Of a stretch of 64,000 bases of DNA, positions 37,250 through 46,492 are shown piece by piece. Position numbers and translations under genes: made by a program. The stretch is from JADGGM01 sp035277485. GTDB lineage: Bacteria > Gemmatimonadota > Gemmatimonadetes > Gemmatimonadales > Gemmatimonadaceae. Where the stretch lies: positions 35,272 to 99,271 of the forward strand of contig DATEKK010000226.1 in the NCBI GenBank assembly GCA_035277485.1, in the 5' to 3' direction. The number at the start of each line of letters is the position of its first letter. Position 1 is the stretch's first letter. The notes beneath the pieces were generated by a model that saw nothing but the letters and a program-made list of their open reading frames with translations, ran no database searches and was not told the DNA's origin.

Positions 37250-38359
37250 CTAGTGATGCGTCCCGCGCGTGTAGAACGGCGTACGCACCACCTCCGCCGC
37301 CACGCGTTGACCGCGAATCTCGATCTCGATTGGCGTTCCCGGTTTCGCCGACGCCGTCGGGACATAACAGGTGCCAATCGGAATGCCGAGCGACGGACTC
37401 ATGGTGCCGCTGCACACGGTGCCGGACGCCTGGCCGTTCACGAACACCGGGTAACCGTGCCTCGGGAAACTGCGCTCGGCCGTCGTAAACCCGACCAGCC
37501 GGCGCGGCACGCCGCGTTCCTTCTGCGCCGCCAATGCATCGCGCCCCACGAAGTCGCCCTTGCCTAACTTCACCACCCAGCCGAGCCCCGCCTCGAGCGG
37601 CGTGGTGCTGTCGTCGATGTCATTGCCGTAGAGCGCCATGCCCATCTCGAGGCGCAGCGTGTCCCGGCAGCCCAGCCCAGCCGGCGTCACGCCATCCGGC
37701 GTCAACGCGCTCCACACGCGTTGCGCATACTTCGGCGAGAAATACAACTCGAAGCCATCCTCGCCCGTGTATCCCGTCCGAGAGATGACGGCCGGCGCGC
37801 CCTCGACCTGCCCCACCGCGAAGTGGTAGTACGCGATCGTCGACAGGTCGACCGACACGTGCGGCTGCAGCACGCGCTCTGCGTTAGGCCCTTGCAGCGC
37901 CAGGAGCGCGGTGTCGTCGCTCACGTCGGCCACCGTGCACTGGAGCTGTCCCACGTGGCGACGAATGTGCGCCAGGTCTTTGTCCTTGTTCGACGCGTTG
38001 ACCACGAGCATCAACCGGTCCTCGAACCGGTACACGAGACAGTCGTCCTCGATCGTTCCGCGGTCGTTCAGGATCGTCGAGTACTGCACCTGCCCGACCT
38101 TGAGCGCCGCCACATCGTTCGAGGTCACCGTCGTCGCGAACGCCACGGCGTCGGCGCCAGATACCTCGAACTCCCCCATGTGGCTCACGTCGAAAAGCCC
38201 GCACTGCTCGCGCACGGCTCGATGCTCGGCTGTAATCCCGGTCGGGTACTGCACGGGCATCTCATACCCGGCGAACGGGACCATTTTGGCACCCAGCCCG
38301 ACGTGGATGTCGTAAAACGGTGTGCGCTTGAGCGTTTGCTGAACTGCGGCCTGAGCCAT
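37250..38359 (-). CDS. gcvT: Aminomethyltransferase (glycine cleavage system T protein)
   Basis: T protein moves the methylamine-derived carbon of glycine to tetrahydrofolate. The 369-residue protein shows LKRTPFYDIHVGLGAKMVPF, MPVQYPTGITAEHRAVREQC, GLFDVSHMGEFEVSG, SRTGYTGEDGFELYF and GLGCRDTLRLEMGMALYGND, all standard. The C-terminal domain ends GQRVAAEVVRTPFYTRG. ATG 38359 (MAQAAVQQ) has GGAG nine bases upstream; the longer frame includes shadow of the neighbouring region. gcvH and gcvP are not adjacent. No tandem glycine riboswitch is evident in the 130-bp leader. Confidence 0.96.
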   Translation of the reverse strand: MAQAAVQQTLKRTPFYDIHVGLGAKMVPFAGYEMPVQYPTGITAEHRAVREQCGLFDVSHMGEFEVSGADAVAFATTVTSNDVAALKVGQVQYSTILNDRGTIEDDCLVYRFEDRLMLVVNASNKDKDLAHIRRHVGQLQCTVADVSDDTALLALQGPNAERVLQPHVSVDLSTIAYYHFAVGQVEGAPAVISRTGYTGEDGFELYFSPKYAQRVWSALTPDGVTPAGLGCRDTLRLEMGMALYGNDIDDSTTPLEAGLGWVVKLGKGDFVGRDALAAQKERGVPRRLVGFTTAERSFPRHGYPVFVNGQASGTVCSGTMSPSLGIPIGTCYVPTASAKPGTPIEIEIRGQRVAAEVVRTPFYTRGTHH

Positions 38360-38435
38360 TGGAGGAGCTCCACAGGGAATCTCCTGCAAAAATGGCTGCA
38401 TGGCCATCCAACTGCCAGCCCGGCGCACGATGCAA

Positions 38436-38467
38436 GCGAGCCCGCATCCAAAAGGACACGGGCTCGC
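38436..38467 (-). terminator. Strong hairpin after the first pilin-like gene cluster
   Basis: The arms GCGAGCCCG/CGGGCTCGC (9 bp) are extended by an inner TCC/GGA pair around an AAAA loop. It lies 24 bases beyond the stop of the PilX-like gene (minus strand), before gcvT. No U-run follows on the minus strand, so termination efficiency is uncertain. Confidence 0.5.
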
Positions 38468-38490
38468 ACGCGAGCTGTCGAAAATCCGGT

Positions 38491-40503
38491 TCAGTTGCCC
38501 GACTGCAGGTTGCTGAACAGCGTCACGACGTCGAACCGGGCCGGATCGATCTCCGAGAAGCGGTTGTTGATGTAGCGCCCGGTGGTTGGAAAGTACGGTG
38601 GCGACTGCGAGTTCAAGCATTGGTCGACGCTGCGATTTTCACCAAAGCCATCGTAGTTGTCGCTGTACGTCGCGCTGATGAAGTTCTCGATCACACCACC
38701 CGCCTGCTGAATGCACCCGCGGCCCGTGTGCGCGGAATTGCAAGTGCCGAAGGAGCTGGATCCCTCCGGGTGTGAGCTGAAGTTCTCGACGCCCACGGTT
38801 CCGGTGCGGCTCATCGTGACGCCGTGGAACACGAAGTTGTTGGCGGTGAGCATCCCGTTGTCGTTGCCGTCGGTCCAGCGGTACGTGGCGCCTGTGTTTC
38901 CGGAGCGCTGCGGTGAATTGATGGCGTTGTCCGCTATCATGATGCTCGTGTCGGCGATGACTCCGAACAGATTCGCGCACAGCACCGCGGCCGGATCCTG
39001 CGTGTACACGAGATCATCAGTGAGCAGCACCGTACCCTGCGCCGAGCCGTACGTTTGCGCGTACAGCGTCACCCAGCCGCGCAGCACGCCGTCGAGCGCC
39101 ACCGGCCCGTGCGTGTGAATCACACCTTTGGAGTTAGGGTTGAGCGTGCGATCGAGTGGCCAGAGACGCGCGTCGTTCGCCTGTTGCTGATAGCCGTAGT
39201 AAGGCGAAGTTGGCGAAATTCCGGCGAATGCGTTTGCCACGGGCGTATTGTTGCCACCCCACGCCTGCCAGTAGCCGTAAACGGTGCTGTCGGTGAAGGT
39301 CGTGTCTTCCCCACCCTTTTGCCATACGCCACTGCTGGTAGGCGCAGGACGCGCGTTGCGCCGTTCCGGCGACACCAGGTGCGGATCACCGGCCGGATAG
39401 CAGCGGAATCCCGTATGTCCCATGATGCGGTCGCGCTCGTTCTTCGTAACGGAGCCGGCGCTCGCGACTACATCGGATGGCGAGCTCGCGATCAGCGTAC
39501 CCGCGGCAATCTCATTCTTGAACCACGATTCACCGTGGACGAACGCCGGGAAGAACTTCATGGTGCCGTTCTCCACGTGCCAGTCGCCGCACATGGAATC
39601 CGGCGGCGTGTTCTCACCATTGATCACGGTGGGTGCAACGCGGACTCGGCTCGCATACGCAGCGTTAGCCTGGTACACGCGGAAGAAACCTTCGTTGTTG
39701 CCCGTCACGTCGCCATCGTTGTCGAGGTCGATGGCAACGAACTCGATGCGCGTGCGGACGTTGCTCAACGACGTGCCCTGCGAGATCACGTCGAGATTCG
39801 CCGCCGCCGCGTACGTCTGCAACACCGCCAACTTCGACACCGGCGGAATCGGTATCACCGAGGCGCCGCTGATCTTGCCCTTCTGGAATGTCGGCGTACC
39901 GCCCGAGATGCTCCCCACGGCGGACACAGTGTCGTAATACGTCGGTGTGCCGCACGAATACCAACCCTGGTTGCTATGCGCGCGGCCGCGAATGAACTCG
40001 CCCGTGGAGTAGCACAGTCCCGTCGGGAACGTGTTGGTGAACATCGCGTAGCGCGCGAAATTTTCCGCCGCCAACTCGAGGCGGCGCACGTAGCGCGCGC
40101 CGCTCGAGTCGTACGCTTCGGATACGATGCTCGCGTATTCGCCGAATTCGCCCGTCACGTTACCCGAGAGACCGGCGTACACATTGACGTGAAGACTCGG
40201 GATGATCACTCCATCCGCGCCGGTCACCGTTCCGTTAGCAATGAGCGTCACATACCCGCTGTCGGGTAAGTGAATGCTCGTGTCCTTGCTGAGACTCGAC
40301 TTCCCCATCGCCAGCCCCGCTTCGGCTGCGTATCGATAGTCGCGCTCGCGGTCGAACGAGTGGCTCAAGATCGTCGAGCTGCCCGTCAGCAGAATCGCGG
40401 AGAGCGCGATCGCCGCCAGCGTGACGGTCAACAGCAGAACGAGAATCAGCGCCGAACCACGGCGATGCGTCCGCCGATTCCAGAGCAGCGATGTGCGCGG
40501 CAT
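38491..40503 (-). CDS. PilX-like large minor pilin / prepilin-domain protein
   Basis: A 670-residue protein with a type IV pilin-like N-terminus: a basic stretch RRTHRRGSA followed by LILVLLLTVTLAAIALSAIL, and a coiled helix (FDRERDYRYAAEAGLAMGKS) as in PilX proteins. It lacks a clear prepilin Gly-Phe/Glu5. The rest is a large, Ser/Thr/Asn-rich, beta-type exported domain with several Cys pairs (CYSTGE, CGTP, CGDW). It contains DLDNDGDVT (39703-39729), like calcium-binding DxDxDG loops. ATG 40503 has GAGGAG seven bases upstream and was preferred to ATG 40527. It is last in the set of four pilin-like genes. Confidence 0.8.
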   Translation of the reverse strand: MPRTSLLWNRRTHRRGSALILVLLLTVTLAAIALSAILLTGSSTILSHSFDRERDYRYAAEAGLAMGKSSLSKDTSIHLPDSGYVTLIANGTVTGADGVIIPSLHVNVYAGLSGNVTGEFGEYASIVSEAYDSSGARYVRRLELAAENFARYAMFTNTFPTGLCYSTGEFIRGRAHSNQGWYSCGTPTYYDTVSAVGSISGGTPTFQKGKISGASVIPIPPVSKLAVLQTYAAAANLDVISQGTSLSNVRTRIEFVAIDLDNDGDVTGNNEGFFRVYQANAAYASRVRVAPTVINGENTPPDSMCGDWHVENGTMKFFPAFVHGESWFKNEIAAGTLIASSPSDVVASAGSVTKNERDRIMGHTGFRCYPAGDPHLVSPERRNARPAPTSSGVWQKGGEDTTFTDSTVYGYWQAWGGNNTPVANAFAGISPTSPYYGYQQQANDARLWPLDRTLNPNSKGVIHTHGPVALDGVLRGWVTLYAQTYGSAQGTVLLTDDLVYTQDPAAVLCANLFGVIADTSIMIADNAINSPQRSGNTGATYRWTDGNDNGMLTANNFVFHGVTMSRTGTVGVENFSSHPEGSSSFGTCNSAHTGRGCIQQAGGVIENFISATYSDNYDGFGENRSVDQCLNSQSPPYFPTTGRYINNRFSEIDPARFDVVTLFSNLQSGN

Positions 40504-40523
40504 ATGCACTCTCCTCGTGATGC

Positions 40524-41678
40524 TCATGGGACGGTGACGGCGCCCGCCGAGAGAATGGGCGAGTTCGATGGCGAACAGTCCTGCGCCACTACTCCGTATT
40601 CCCAACTGCCTGACGGTGGATCGATGTCGTCGTACGTGTACGTCGCAGACGACGCCGCCACACTCGTCACGACATTCTGCCAATTCACATCGCCGACGGC
40701 TCGGCGATAAATCAGATAACGCTCGATGTCTTTTTCGCCCGCGTCCTGATCGAGCGATTCGTTCCACGTCAGAATCACTTTGGCCGGCGTGGTGGTGTCG
40801 TACACGGCGGTGAACGACGTCGGCGCGATCGGCGGTGTGCCGCACACCGTGCTGTGCAGCATGCCCGCGTTCAACAGCTGCGTCGACGTTTGCACGACAC
40901 GCGACACTGGACCCTTCTGCGGATCAGCGTACGTACCCGCGACGCGAACGCTCACCATACGGATGCTGTCGACCCAGGCGAATTTGCCTGTGTCCGCGAC
41001 GGAACCGTGCGCCGCCGCGCTGTGATAGAGCGGCAGGCTCGCCGCTGGGATGGCCACGAGATTCCCTGTGGAATCGGGCTTGAAGTACGTGAAAATCGGC
41101 GGATCGCCGCTGTTCCAGATGATCCCGCTCGCGACCACTTTCGGCGCGCTGTCATTCACCCGGCGAAAGAGCACGTACTGGTTGCCGGCGCTCACCGTGC
41201 TGTCCACCGATGCCCAGTACGAAATCGTTTCGGCCGCTCCGGGTACGCCGCTCTGCAGATAGTTCATTTGGGGATAGATCACGGCGCTGTGCGGCAGCGT
41301 GATGTGCTGCGACGTGATCATGCTCGCCGTGGACATCGAATCGACGTCGGGATCGTAGTAGGCGGCGTTCAGGTCGTTCTGATCGCGCGTCACGATGTCG
41401 GCGTTGAACGTCAGCGCGAACTGGTCGGCCTGCACGATCATCGGCTGGTTCGACAACACGCCGGTGCCCGCGAGACGAAGGTCGCGGTCGATGGTGTTTT
41501 GCGAGAACCGCGCGTTCTGTTGGGCATCCAGACGGCCCGCGCTCGCGCTGAGCGACCGCGCCTGCATCTTGAAGAACGGGACAGCGAGACCGAACACCGC
41601 GACGAACAACGTCAGCGCGATCACCATTTCGATCAGCGTGACGCCGCGACGCTCGCGAGGCCTTGGAGATATCGTCAT
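40524..41678 (-). CDS. PilW-like type IV pilus minor pilin
   Basis: A 384-residue prepilin. The N-terminus has a short basic leader, RRGVTLIEMVIALTLFVAVF, with the Glu5 of mature pilin and a cleavage site after Gly. A hydrophobic alpha-1 helix is followed by AQQNARFSQNTIDRDLRLAG, typical of PilW/PulJ-like proteins. The C-terminal part (about residues 280-384) reads like a fibronectin type III domain (PTSFTAVYDTTTPAKVILTW, then WEYGVVAQDC), unusual for a minor pilin. It lies 12 bp after the PilV-like gene. Confidence 0.85.
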   Translation of the reverse strand: MTISPRPRERRGVTLIEMVIALTLFVAVFGLAVPFFKMQARSLSASAGRLDAQQNARFSQNTIDRDLRLAGTGVLSNQPMIVQADQFALTFNADIVTRDQNDLNAAYYDPDVDSMSTASMITSQHITLPHSAVIYPQMNYLQSGVPGAAETISYWASVDSTVSAGNQYVLFRRVNDSAPKVVASGIIWNSGDPPIFTYFKPDSTGNLVAIPAASLPLYHSAAAHGSVADTGKFAWVDSIRMVSVRVAGTYADPQKGPVSRVVQTSTQLLNAGMLHSTVCGTPPIAPTSFTAVYDTTTPAKVILTWNESLDQDAGEKDIERYLIYRRAVGDVNWQNVVTSVAASSATYTYDDIDPPSGSWEYGVVAQDCSPSNSPILSAGAVTVP

Positions 41679-41690
41679 GACTCGGCATCC

Positions 41691-42077
41691 TCAGAAGGCG
41701 GCGATGACGGAAGTCTTCTTCATCGGGCTTGCGAGCTGCGCCGCCGTCACGACCACGGTCACCGTCTTGTAGTCTGCGCGCGACGTTGACGTGCGCGCGA
41801 TGTACGTTCGGCGCGTGAAACCTGGATATCCGGCAATGCCGGTCTCGGTGCCCACGAATGTCGCCTCGAGCGACGCATACACCGGATACGCCTTGATCTG
41901 TTCGACGCGAGCGACGGCCAGGTCTCCGGCCATCGACAACTCGTATCCCGTTCCGGCTCCATGAGACAGTCGCGAGACGAACGTCCCCATGCCGAGCATC
42001 GCGCCGGTGAGAATCGCGAGCGCGATCAATGTTTCGATCAGCGTTAGGCCTTTGCGGGCACGCATCGCGATGGTCAT
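41691..42077 (-). CDS. PilV-like type IV pilus minor pilin
   Basis: A 128-residue prepilin with leader MTIAMRARKG and the mature start LTLIETLIALAILTGAMLG, carrying Glu5. The rest is a short globular domain with strands (GYPGFTRRTYIARTST, DYKTVTVVVTAAQ). ATG 42077 has AGGAGG seven bases upstream, the best ribosome site among these pilin genes. It overlaps the FimT-like gene end by four bases. PilV-like proteins prime pilus assembly with PilW, PilX and FimU homologues. Confidence 0.88.
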   Translation of the reverse strand: MTIAMRARKGLTLIETLIALAILTGAMLGMGTFVSRLSHGAGTGYELSMAGDLAVARVEQIKAYPVYASLEATFVGTETGIAGYPGFTRRTYIARTSTSRADYKTVTVVVTAAQLASPMKKTSVIAAF

Positions 42078-42682
42078 ATACTCGCCTCCTGCCACACGCC
42101 GTCCAGGTAGCGCCACCAGAGCGTTCGCCCCGTGGATTGAATCACGCGAATGCACCGGAAGTCATCGTGGATGGCGCGCTTCGACGTGATGTAGATGTCC
42201 GCGTCGCTGCTCGCGGCACCATCGCGGTGGAAGACGAGCGTCGGCATGTTGTCGACGGCCCGGATGCTGCTCCCGCTGATGGAGCTGTTCGCCGCACCCG
42301 ACACGCCCGCCGGCGGAACGGCGAAGTGCACGGAATCCTCGAGCTGCACGTAGATCACGTGCTCGCCCGCATCAACCGTCGCATTGTTGTTGTTGTCTTC
42401 GAGGAGGCGGATGCGCCGGTTAGTCGTGTCGAAGCTCACGACGACGTCGTACTGTCGCGTTACGGCGAGGCGTTCGGCGTTCTGCAGCGCCACGCGGACC
42501 GTGCGCGCGCCTGCGTCGACGCGATACTGCGTGAAGTTCACCTTCGGGTAGGCGAACGCCGCGATGATTCCGATGACCGCGAGCACGATCATCAACTCGA
42601 TGACCGTGAACGCCCAACCGTTAGGACAAGGCCGGACCTGGACGGCTCGATCCGACGAACCTCGGCGTCTTGTGGCGCGCAT
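42074..42682 (-). CDS. FimT/GspH-like minor pilin
   Basis: A 202-residue prepilin. The segment NGWAFTVIELMIVLAVIGII has the cleavage site and Glu5, then AAFAYPKVNFTQYRVDAGA. The FimT/GspH signature follows: RVALQNAERLAVTRQYDVVV, then VSFDTTNRRIRLLEDNNNN. DNNNNATVDAGE (42371-42397 for the first nine residues) is a typical acidic loop of this family. The leader is long for a prepilin (residues 1-24), so the true start may be internal; ATG 42682 is the first plausible one. It heads the four-gene pilin set. The 272-bp gap upstream (42683-42954) shows no gene. Confidence 0.8.
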   Translation of the reverse strand: MRATRRRGSSDRAVQVRPCPNGWAFTVIELMIVLAVIGIIAAFAYPKVNFTQYRVDAGARTVRVALQNAERLAVTRQYDVVVSFDTTNRRIRLLEDNNNNATVDAGEHVIYVQLEDSVHFAVPPAGVSGAANSSISGSSIRAVDNMPTLVFHRDGAASSDADIYITSKRAIHDDFRCIRVIQSTGRTLWWRYLDGVWQEASI

Positions 42683-42954
42683 GGGTTCTCGCAGGGGCTG
42701 TGGGCTCCTTTGTCGCCGGGCCGATGCCGTCGGCCAGCCGCGGGACGGCGGCGCAGGCACGCCAAGCTGGGCGCGCCACGCGCAGGCCCCGTCGAATGCG
42801 CGACCCATGCCCTGCGCCTATCATCGTGTCAGATAAGGAGTTACACATCTGGCCGGCAGCCTGACGCTACGCAAACACTCGCTCTTCCGCTAGAATGTTG
42901 CGTGCCTGTTGTGACGCGGACCAGAATCGGACCGGTCTAAGCAGCTCCGATCGG

Positions 42955-43866
42955 TTAGTCTTGCGGCGCCTCGCCCATCAAGGTGGCCATGATCGCCTTC
43001 TGCACGTGAAGCCGGTTTTCGGCTTCGTCCCACACGCGGCTTTGCGGCCCGTCGATTACATCGGCGGCCACTTCTTCGCCGCGGTGCGCCGGCAGACAAT
43101 GCAGGAAAATGGCGCTGCGTTTGGCCTTGGCCATGAGGGCTGACGTCACCGTGAATCCGGCGAAAGCGCGAGCACGCCGCTCTTGCTCTTCTTCCTGTCC
43201 CATCGACGCCCATACGTCGGTGTTCACGACATCGGCACCGTCCACGGCCTCAGCGGGATCGCGCACCACCTTCACGACGGCCGTCGTTTGCGCGCGCGCG
43301 AGAATCGTCGCGTCCGGATCGTAGCCCTCGGGACACGCGAGTGTGAGATCGAAGCCGAGGCGGTATGCGGCGTTGATCCAGGAGTTCGCCATGTTGTTGC
43401 CGTCGCCGATCCACGCAATGTGCTTCCCGTCCCACCCGCCCAGGTGCTGCCTAACCGTGAGCAGATCGGCCATGACCTGGCAGGGGTGCAGCAGATCCGT
43501 CAGGCCGTTGATCACCGGGACGTCGGCGTACGTCGCGAGCTCTTCGACCTCGGCGTGCGAGAACGTGCGAATCATGATCCCGTCCACGTAGCGAGACAGC
43601 ACGCGTGCCGTGTCGGCGATCGGCTCGCCGCGCCCGAGCTGGATGTCGCGCGGCGACAGGAAGAGCGCGTGCGCGCCCAGCTGCCACGCGCCGACTTCGA
43701 ACGACACCCTCGTCCGCGTCGATGACTTCATGAAGATCATGGCCAGCGATTTCCCGGCCAGCGGATGCCCAACGAACGCGCCGGTGCGCATCGCGTCGGC
43801 CAGCTGGAACAGATCATGGAGCTCGACTGCCGAGAAGTCGGGGATGGCCAGGAAGTCGCGGTGCAT
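42955..43866 (-). CDS. argF: Ornithine carbamoyltransferase
   Basis: A 303-residue transcarbamylase that makes citrulline from ornithine and carbamoyl phosphate in arginine synthesis. The carbamoyl phosphate motif is KSSTRTRVSFEVG, with HPCQVMADLLT and the catalytic HCLPAHRGEEVAADVID near the C-terminus. The Cys in HCLP and the lack of the acetylornithine-specific loop favour ornithine. It lies 37 bp beyond the hslU stop on the same strand, so it may ride on the hslVU transcript. No arginine-repressor box is obvious. Confidence 0.93.
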   Translation of the reverse strand: MHRDFLAIPDFSAVELHDLFQLADAMRTGAFVGHPLAGKSLAMIFMKSSTRTRVSFEVGAWQLGAHALFLSPRDIQLGRGEPIADTARVLSRYVDGIMIRTFSHAEVEELATYADVPVINGLTDLLHPCQVMADLLTVRQHLGGWDGKHIAWIGDGNNMANSWINAAYRLGFDLTLACPEGYDPDATILARAQTTAVVKVVRDPAEAVDGADVVNTDVWASMGQEEEQERRARAFAGFTVTSALMAKAKRSAIFLHCLPAHRGEEVAADVIDGPQSRVWDEAENRLHVQKAIMATLMGEAPQD

Positions 43867-43903
43867 GCGGATCAGAAGTGGGAAGTCAATTCGTTAGGCC
43901 TGA

Positions 43904-45382
43904 TCACAGAATGTAGCGGCGCAAATCTTCGTCCTCGACGATGGCCTTGAGCCGGTCGCGAACCGTTGCACCGTCGATGGTGATCGGCTTCGTACCGCGG
44001 TCCGGCAAATCGTAGAGCACGTCCTCGAGCAACGACGACATCACCGTGTGCAAGCGGCGCGCGCCGATGTTCTCCATGCGCTCGTTCACGCCGGTGGCAA
44101 TGCGCGCCAGCTCCGCGATGGCATCCTCGGTGAACGTGAGCGGTGCGCCTTCCGCCGACACGAGCGCCGCGTACTGTTTCGTCAGTGCGTTCTCCGGCTC
44201 CGTCATGATGCGCACGAAGTCTTGCTCAGTGAGCGGCTTGAGCTCGACGCGAATGGGAAAGCGTCCCTGGAGCTCCGGAATCAAGTCGCTCGGCTTGGAC
44301 ACATGGAACGCGCCGGCAGCAATGAACAGGACGTGGTCCGTCTTCACCATCCCGTACTTCGTCTGCACGTTGGAGCCTTCGACTATCGGAAGCAGATCGC
44401 GCTGCACACCCTCGCGGGACACATCAGGGCCGCCCATCTGCGAGCGCTCGCCCGCGATCTTGTCGATCTCGTCGAGGAAGATGATCCCCATCTTCTCCAC
44501 GCGCTCGAGCGCATCCGATGTGACGTCGTCCATGTCGACCAGCTTCTCGAGCTCCTGGTCGAGCAAAATGCGGCGTGCCTCCGACACTTTTACTGTGCGC
44601 TTCTTGCGCCGCTTGGGCATCATGTCCTGCAACATCTCGGAGAAATTCTCGACCCCTTCGGGCGCACCCTGCGGGACGAGCATGTCGAACATGGGCCCGC
44701 CCTGCTGGGTTACTTCGACCTCCACCTCGCGATCCTCGAGTTGTCCGTCGCGAAGCAGTTGTCGCAGTTTGTCTCGCGTGCGGTTGTAGCGATCCTTGGC
44801 GGCTTCCGGGCTCCCGCCCTCGCGCGCGACCTCGCCGCCGGACGACACGACGAAGAGGGACGGTCCGCCACCGGCGCCACCAGCCGCGGCCGAGGTCGCG
44901 CCGCGCTTCTCTTCCGCTGTCGCCTCACTCGGCCGCGGCAACAGAAGATCGAGCAGTCGCTCGTCGACGCGCTCGTAGGCCAGATCTTCGACTTCGTTCT
45001 CGCGCTCCGTGCGCACCATGTCGATGGCGCTCTCGACGAGATCGCGCACCATGGACTCGACATCGCGGCCGACATATCCGACTTCGGTGAACTTCGACGC
45101 TTCGACCTTGCTGAACGGCGCACCCGCAAGACGCGCGAGACGGCGCGCAATCTCGGTCTTGCCGACCCCCGTTGGGCCGATGAGGATGATGTTGTTAGGC
45201 GAAATCTCGTCGCGGATCCCCTCCGGCGCCTGCTGCCGGCGCCAGCGGTTGCGGAGGGCGATCGCCACTGCCTTTTTCGCTTCGTCCTGCCCAACGATGT
45301 ACCGGTCGAGCTCCGCCACGATCTGCCGTGGCGTGAGGTCGGCGAGCCTCGCTATCGCTTGCTGCGTGTGCTTGGAAGGCAT
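43904..45382 (-). CDS. hslU: ATP-dependent protease ATPase subunit HslU
   Basis: HslU unfolds proteins and feeds them into HslV. The 492-residue AAA+ protein has LTPRQIVAELDRYIVGQDEA at the N-terminus, Walker A LIGPTGVGKTEIARRLA, the pore-loop region EVGYVGRDVESMVRD, Walker B GIIFLDEIDKI and sensor FIAAGAFHVSKPSDLIPELQ. The intermediate domain is long and has a glycine-rich insert near residue 170. The C-terminal tail LRRYIL is the peptide that docks in HslV. hslV is immediately upstream. Confidence 0.97.
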   Translation of the reverse strand: MPSKHTQQAIARLADLTPRQIVAELDRYIVGQDEAKKAVAIALRNRWRRQQAPEGIRDEISPNNIILIGPTGVGKTEIARRLARLAGAPFSKVEASKFTEVGYVGRDVESMVRDLVESAIDMVRTERENEVEDLAYERVDERLLDLLLPRPSEATAEEKRGATSAAAGGAGGGPSLFVVSSGGEVAREGGSPEAAKDRYNRTRDKLRQLLRDGQLEDREVEVEVTQQGGPMFDMLVPQGAPEGVENFSEMLQDMMPKRRKKRTVKVSEARRILLDQELEKLVDMDDVTSDALERVEKMGIIFLDEIDKIAGERSQMGGPDVSREGVQRDLLPIVEGSNVQTKYGMVKTDHVLFIAAGAFHVSKPSDLIPELQGRFPIRVELKPLTEQDFVRIMTEPENALTKQYAALVSAEGAPLTFTEDAIAELARIATGVNERMENIGARRLHTVMSSLLEDVLYDLPDRGTKPITIDGATVRDRLKAIVEDEDLRRYIL

Positions 45383-45415
45383 GTGTCGCGCGGAGTCCGA
45401 TGATCCGAAGCCGGA

Positions 45416-45958
45416 TCAGAGCTCCAGAATGGTGATGTTGCGGTTGGTGTAGATGCAGATGTCGCCCGCAATCTCGAGACTCTGTCGCACGATTGGCGCC
45501 GGATCGAGAGTCGAGTGCGCAACGAGTGCGCGCGCCGCAGCGAGTGCATAGGAGCCGCCAGAGCCGATCGCGAGAATGCCATCTTCCGGCTCAATGATGT
45601 CGCCGGTCCCGGAGACGATGAACCCATGCTGCCTATCGGCGACCGCGAGCAGCGCCTCGAGACGCCGCAGCACGCGATCGCTGCGCCAGTCTTTGGCCAG
45701 CTCGACAGCTGCACGCGGAAGATTCTCGGGAAAGCGGTCGAGCTTCTCCTCGAACTTCTCGAAGAGTGTGAACGCGTCCGCTGCCGCTCCCGCGAAACCC
45801 GCGAGCACCTTGCCGCCCCGCAACGTGCGAACTTTTTGGGCGTTCGCTTTCATCACGGTCTCGCCGACGGTCACCTGACCATCGCCGCCGAGCGCGACTT
45901 TGCCGTCGCGGCGCACGCCGAGGATCGTGGTGGCGTAAATAGTTGGCAAACCTGTCAT
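45416..45958 (-). CDS. hslV: ATP-dependent protease proteolytic subunit HslV
   Basis: HslV is the threonine peptidase of the HslVU protease. The start MTGLPTIYATTILGVRRDGK shows the Thr-Thr that becomes the mature N-terminus (after a propeptide of about nine residues). Hallmarks VALGGDGQVT, RKVRTLRGGKVLAGFAG-type segment (KANAQKVRTLRGGKVLAGF) and DGILAIGSGGSYALAAARAL follow. The 180-residue length is normal. The frame is open well upstream, but ATG 45958 starts the conserved part. hslU follows after 33 bp. Confidence 0.97.
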   Translation of the reverse strand: MTGLPTIYATTILGVRRDGKVALGGDGQVTVGETVMKANAQKVRTLRGGKVLAGFAGAAADAFTLFEKFEEKLDRFPENLPRAAVELAKDWRSDRVLRRLEALLAVADRQHGFIVSGTGDIIEPEDGILAIGSGGSYALAAARALVAHSTLDPAPIVRQSLEIAGDICIYTNRNITILEL

Positions 45959-46032
45959 GGCCGGAAAGATAGCCCGAAGCCATGTCGGGTGCTGGCTGCC
46001 CGACGCCGGGAGGAGCCGGCGCTTAGCGGAAG

Positions 46033-46440
46033 CTAGTCGTCGCTGTGCACGGGCCAGCCGTATGCGGGAGCCGGCGTTCCATCGTCCGATCGGCGCGAGC
46101 TGTCTCTCCCCAATCCCAGCTGCGCGCGACTTGTTGGACCGTTGATGAGATCCATCAAGTAGTGCCAGTTGAGCACGACGCCCGCCGCGAGCAGTGCAAT
46201 CCCAACGAAGGTGGCTGCGATAGCGAACGGCGACGCGCCGCCGCTCAATAGAACCAGAGCCGTGCAGACGAGACTTCCGCCAAGGCATCCCTGCCCAACA
46301 CGGTTCCGCTGGGGACGCGGCGCTTTGCGGCGCTCGGTGCCATATGGTTCGTCGATCAGAGCCGCATCGGCGACCAGCGCTCCACCGGCAATCGCGGCGA
46401 GCAATCCGCCCAAAAATGGAATGATTTCCATCCAGCTCAT
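46033..46440 (-). CDS. Small membrane protein of unknown function between xerC and hslV
   Basis: I do not recognise it. The 135-residue product has three hydrophobic segments: IIPFLGGLLAAIAGGALVAD, GSLVCTALVLLSGGASPF and AIAATFVGIALLAAGVVLNW, with a charged middle (EPYGTERRKAPRPQRNRVGQ) and a polar tail. It should sit in the inner membrane. The ATG at 46440 (MSWMEII) has a GGA-type ribosome site about seven bases upstream. The frame stays open upstream within xerC but carries no hydrophobic pattern there. In the related Bacillus cluster xerC (codV) is directly followed by hslV, so this looks like an insertion. Confidence 0.6.
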   Translation of the reverse strand: MSWMEIIPFLGGLLAAIAGGALVADAALIDEPYGTERRKAPRPQRNRVGQGCLGGSLVCTALVLLSGGASPFAIAATFVGIALLAAGVVLNWHYLMDLINGPTSRAQLGLGRDSSRRSDDGTPAPAYGWPVHSDD

Positions 46441-46492
46441 ACTGCCATCCGGGTGCAAGAAAGGAGCCGTCCACGGGTGCAAAGAAGCGTGG

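Noticed and set aside
38360..38490. Glycine riboswitch before gcvT
   Set aside because: No tandem aptamer pattern; the main structure is a hairpin that fits the end of the upstream pilin cluster.
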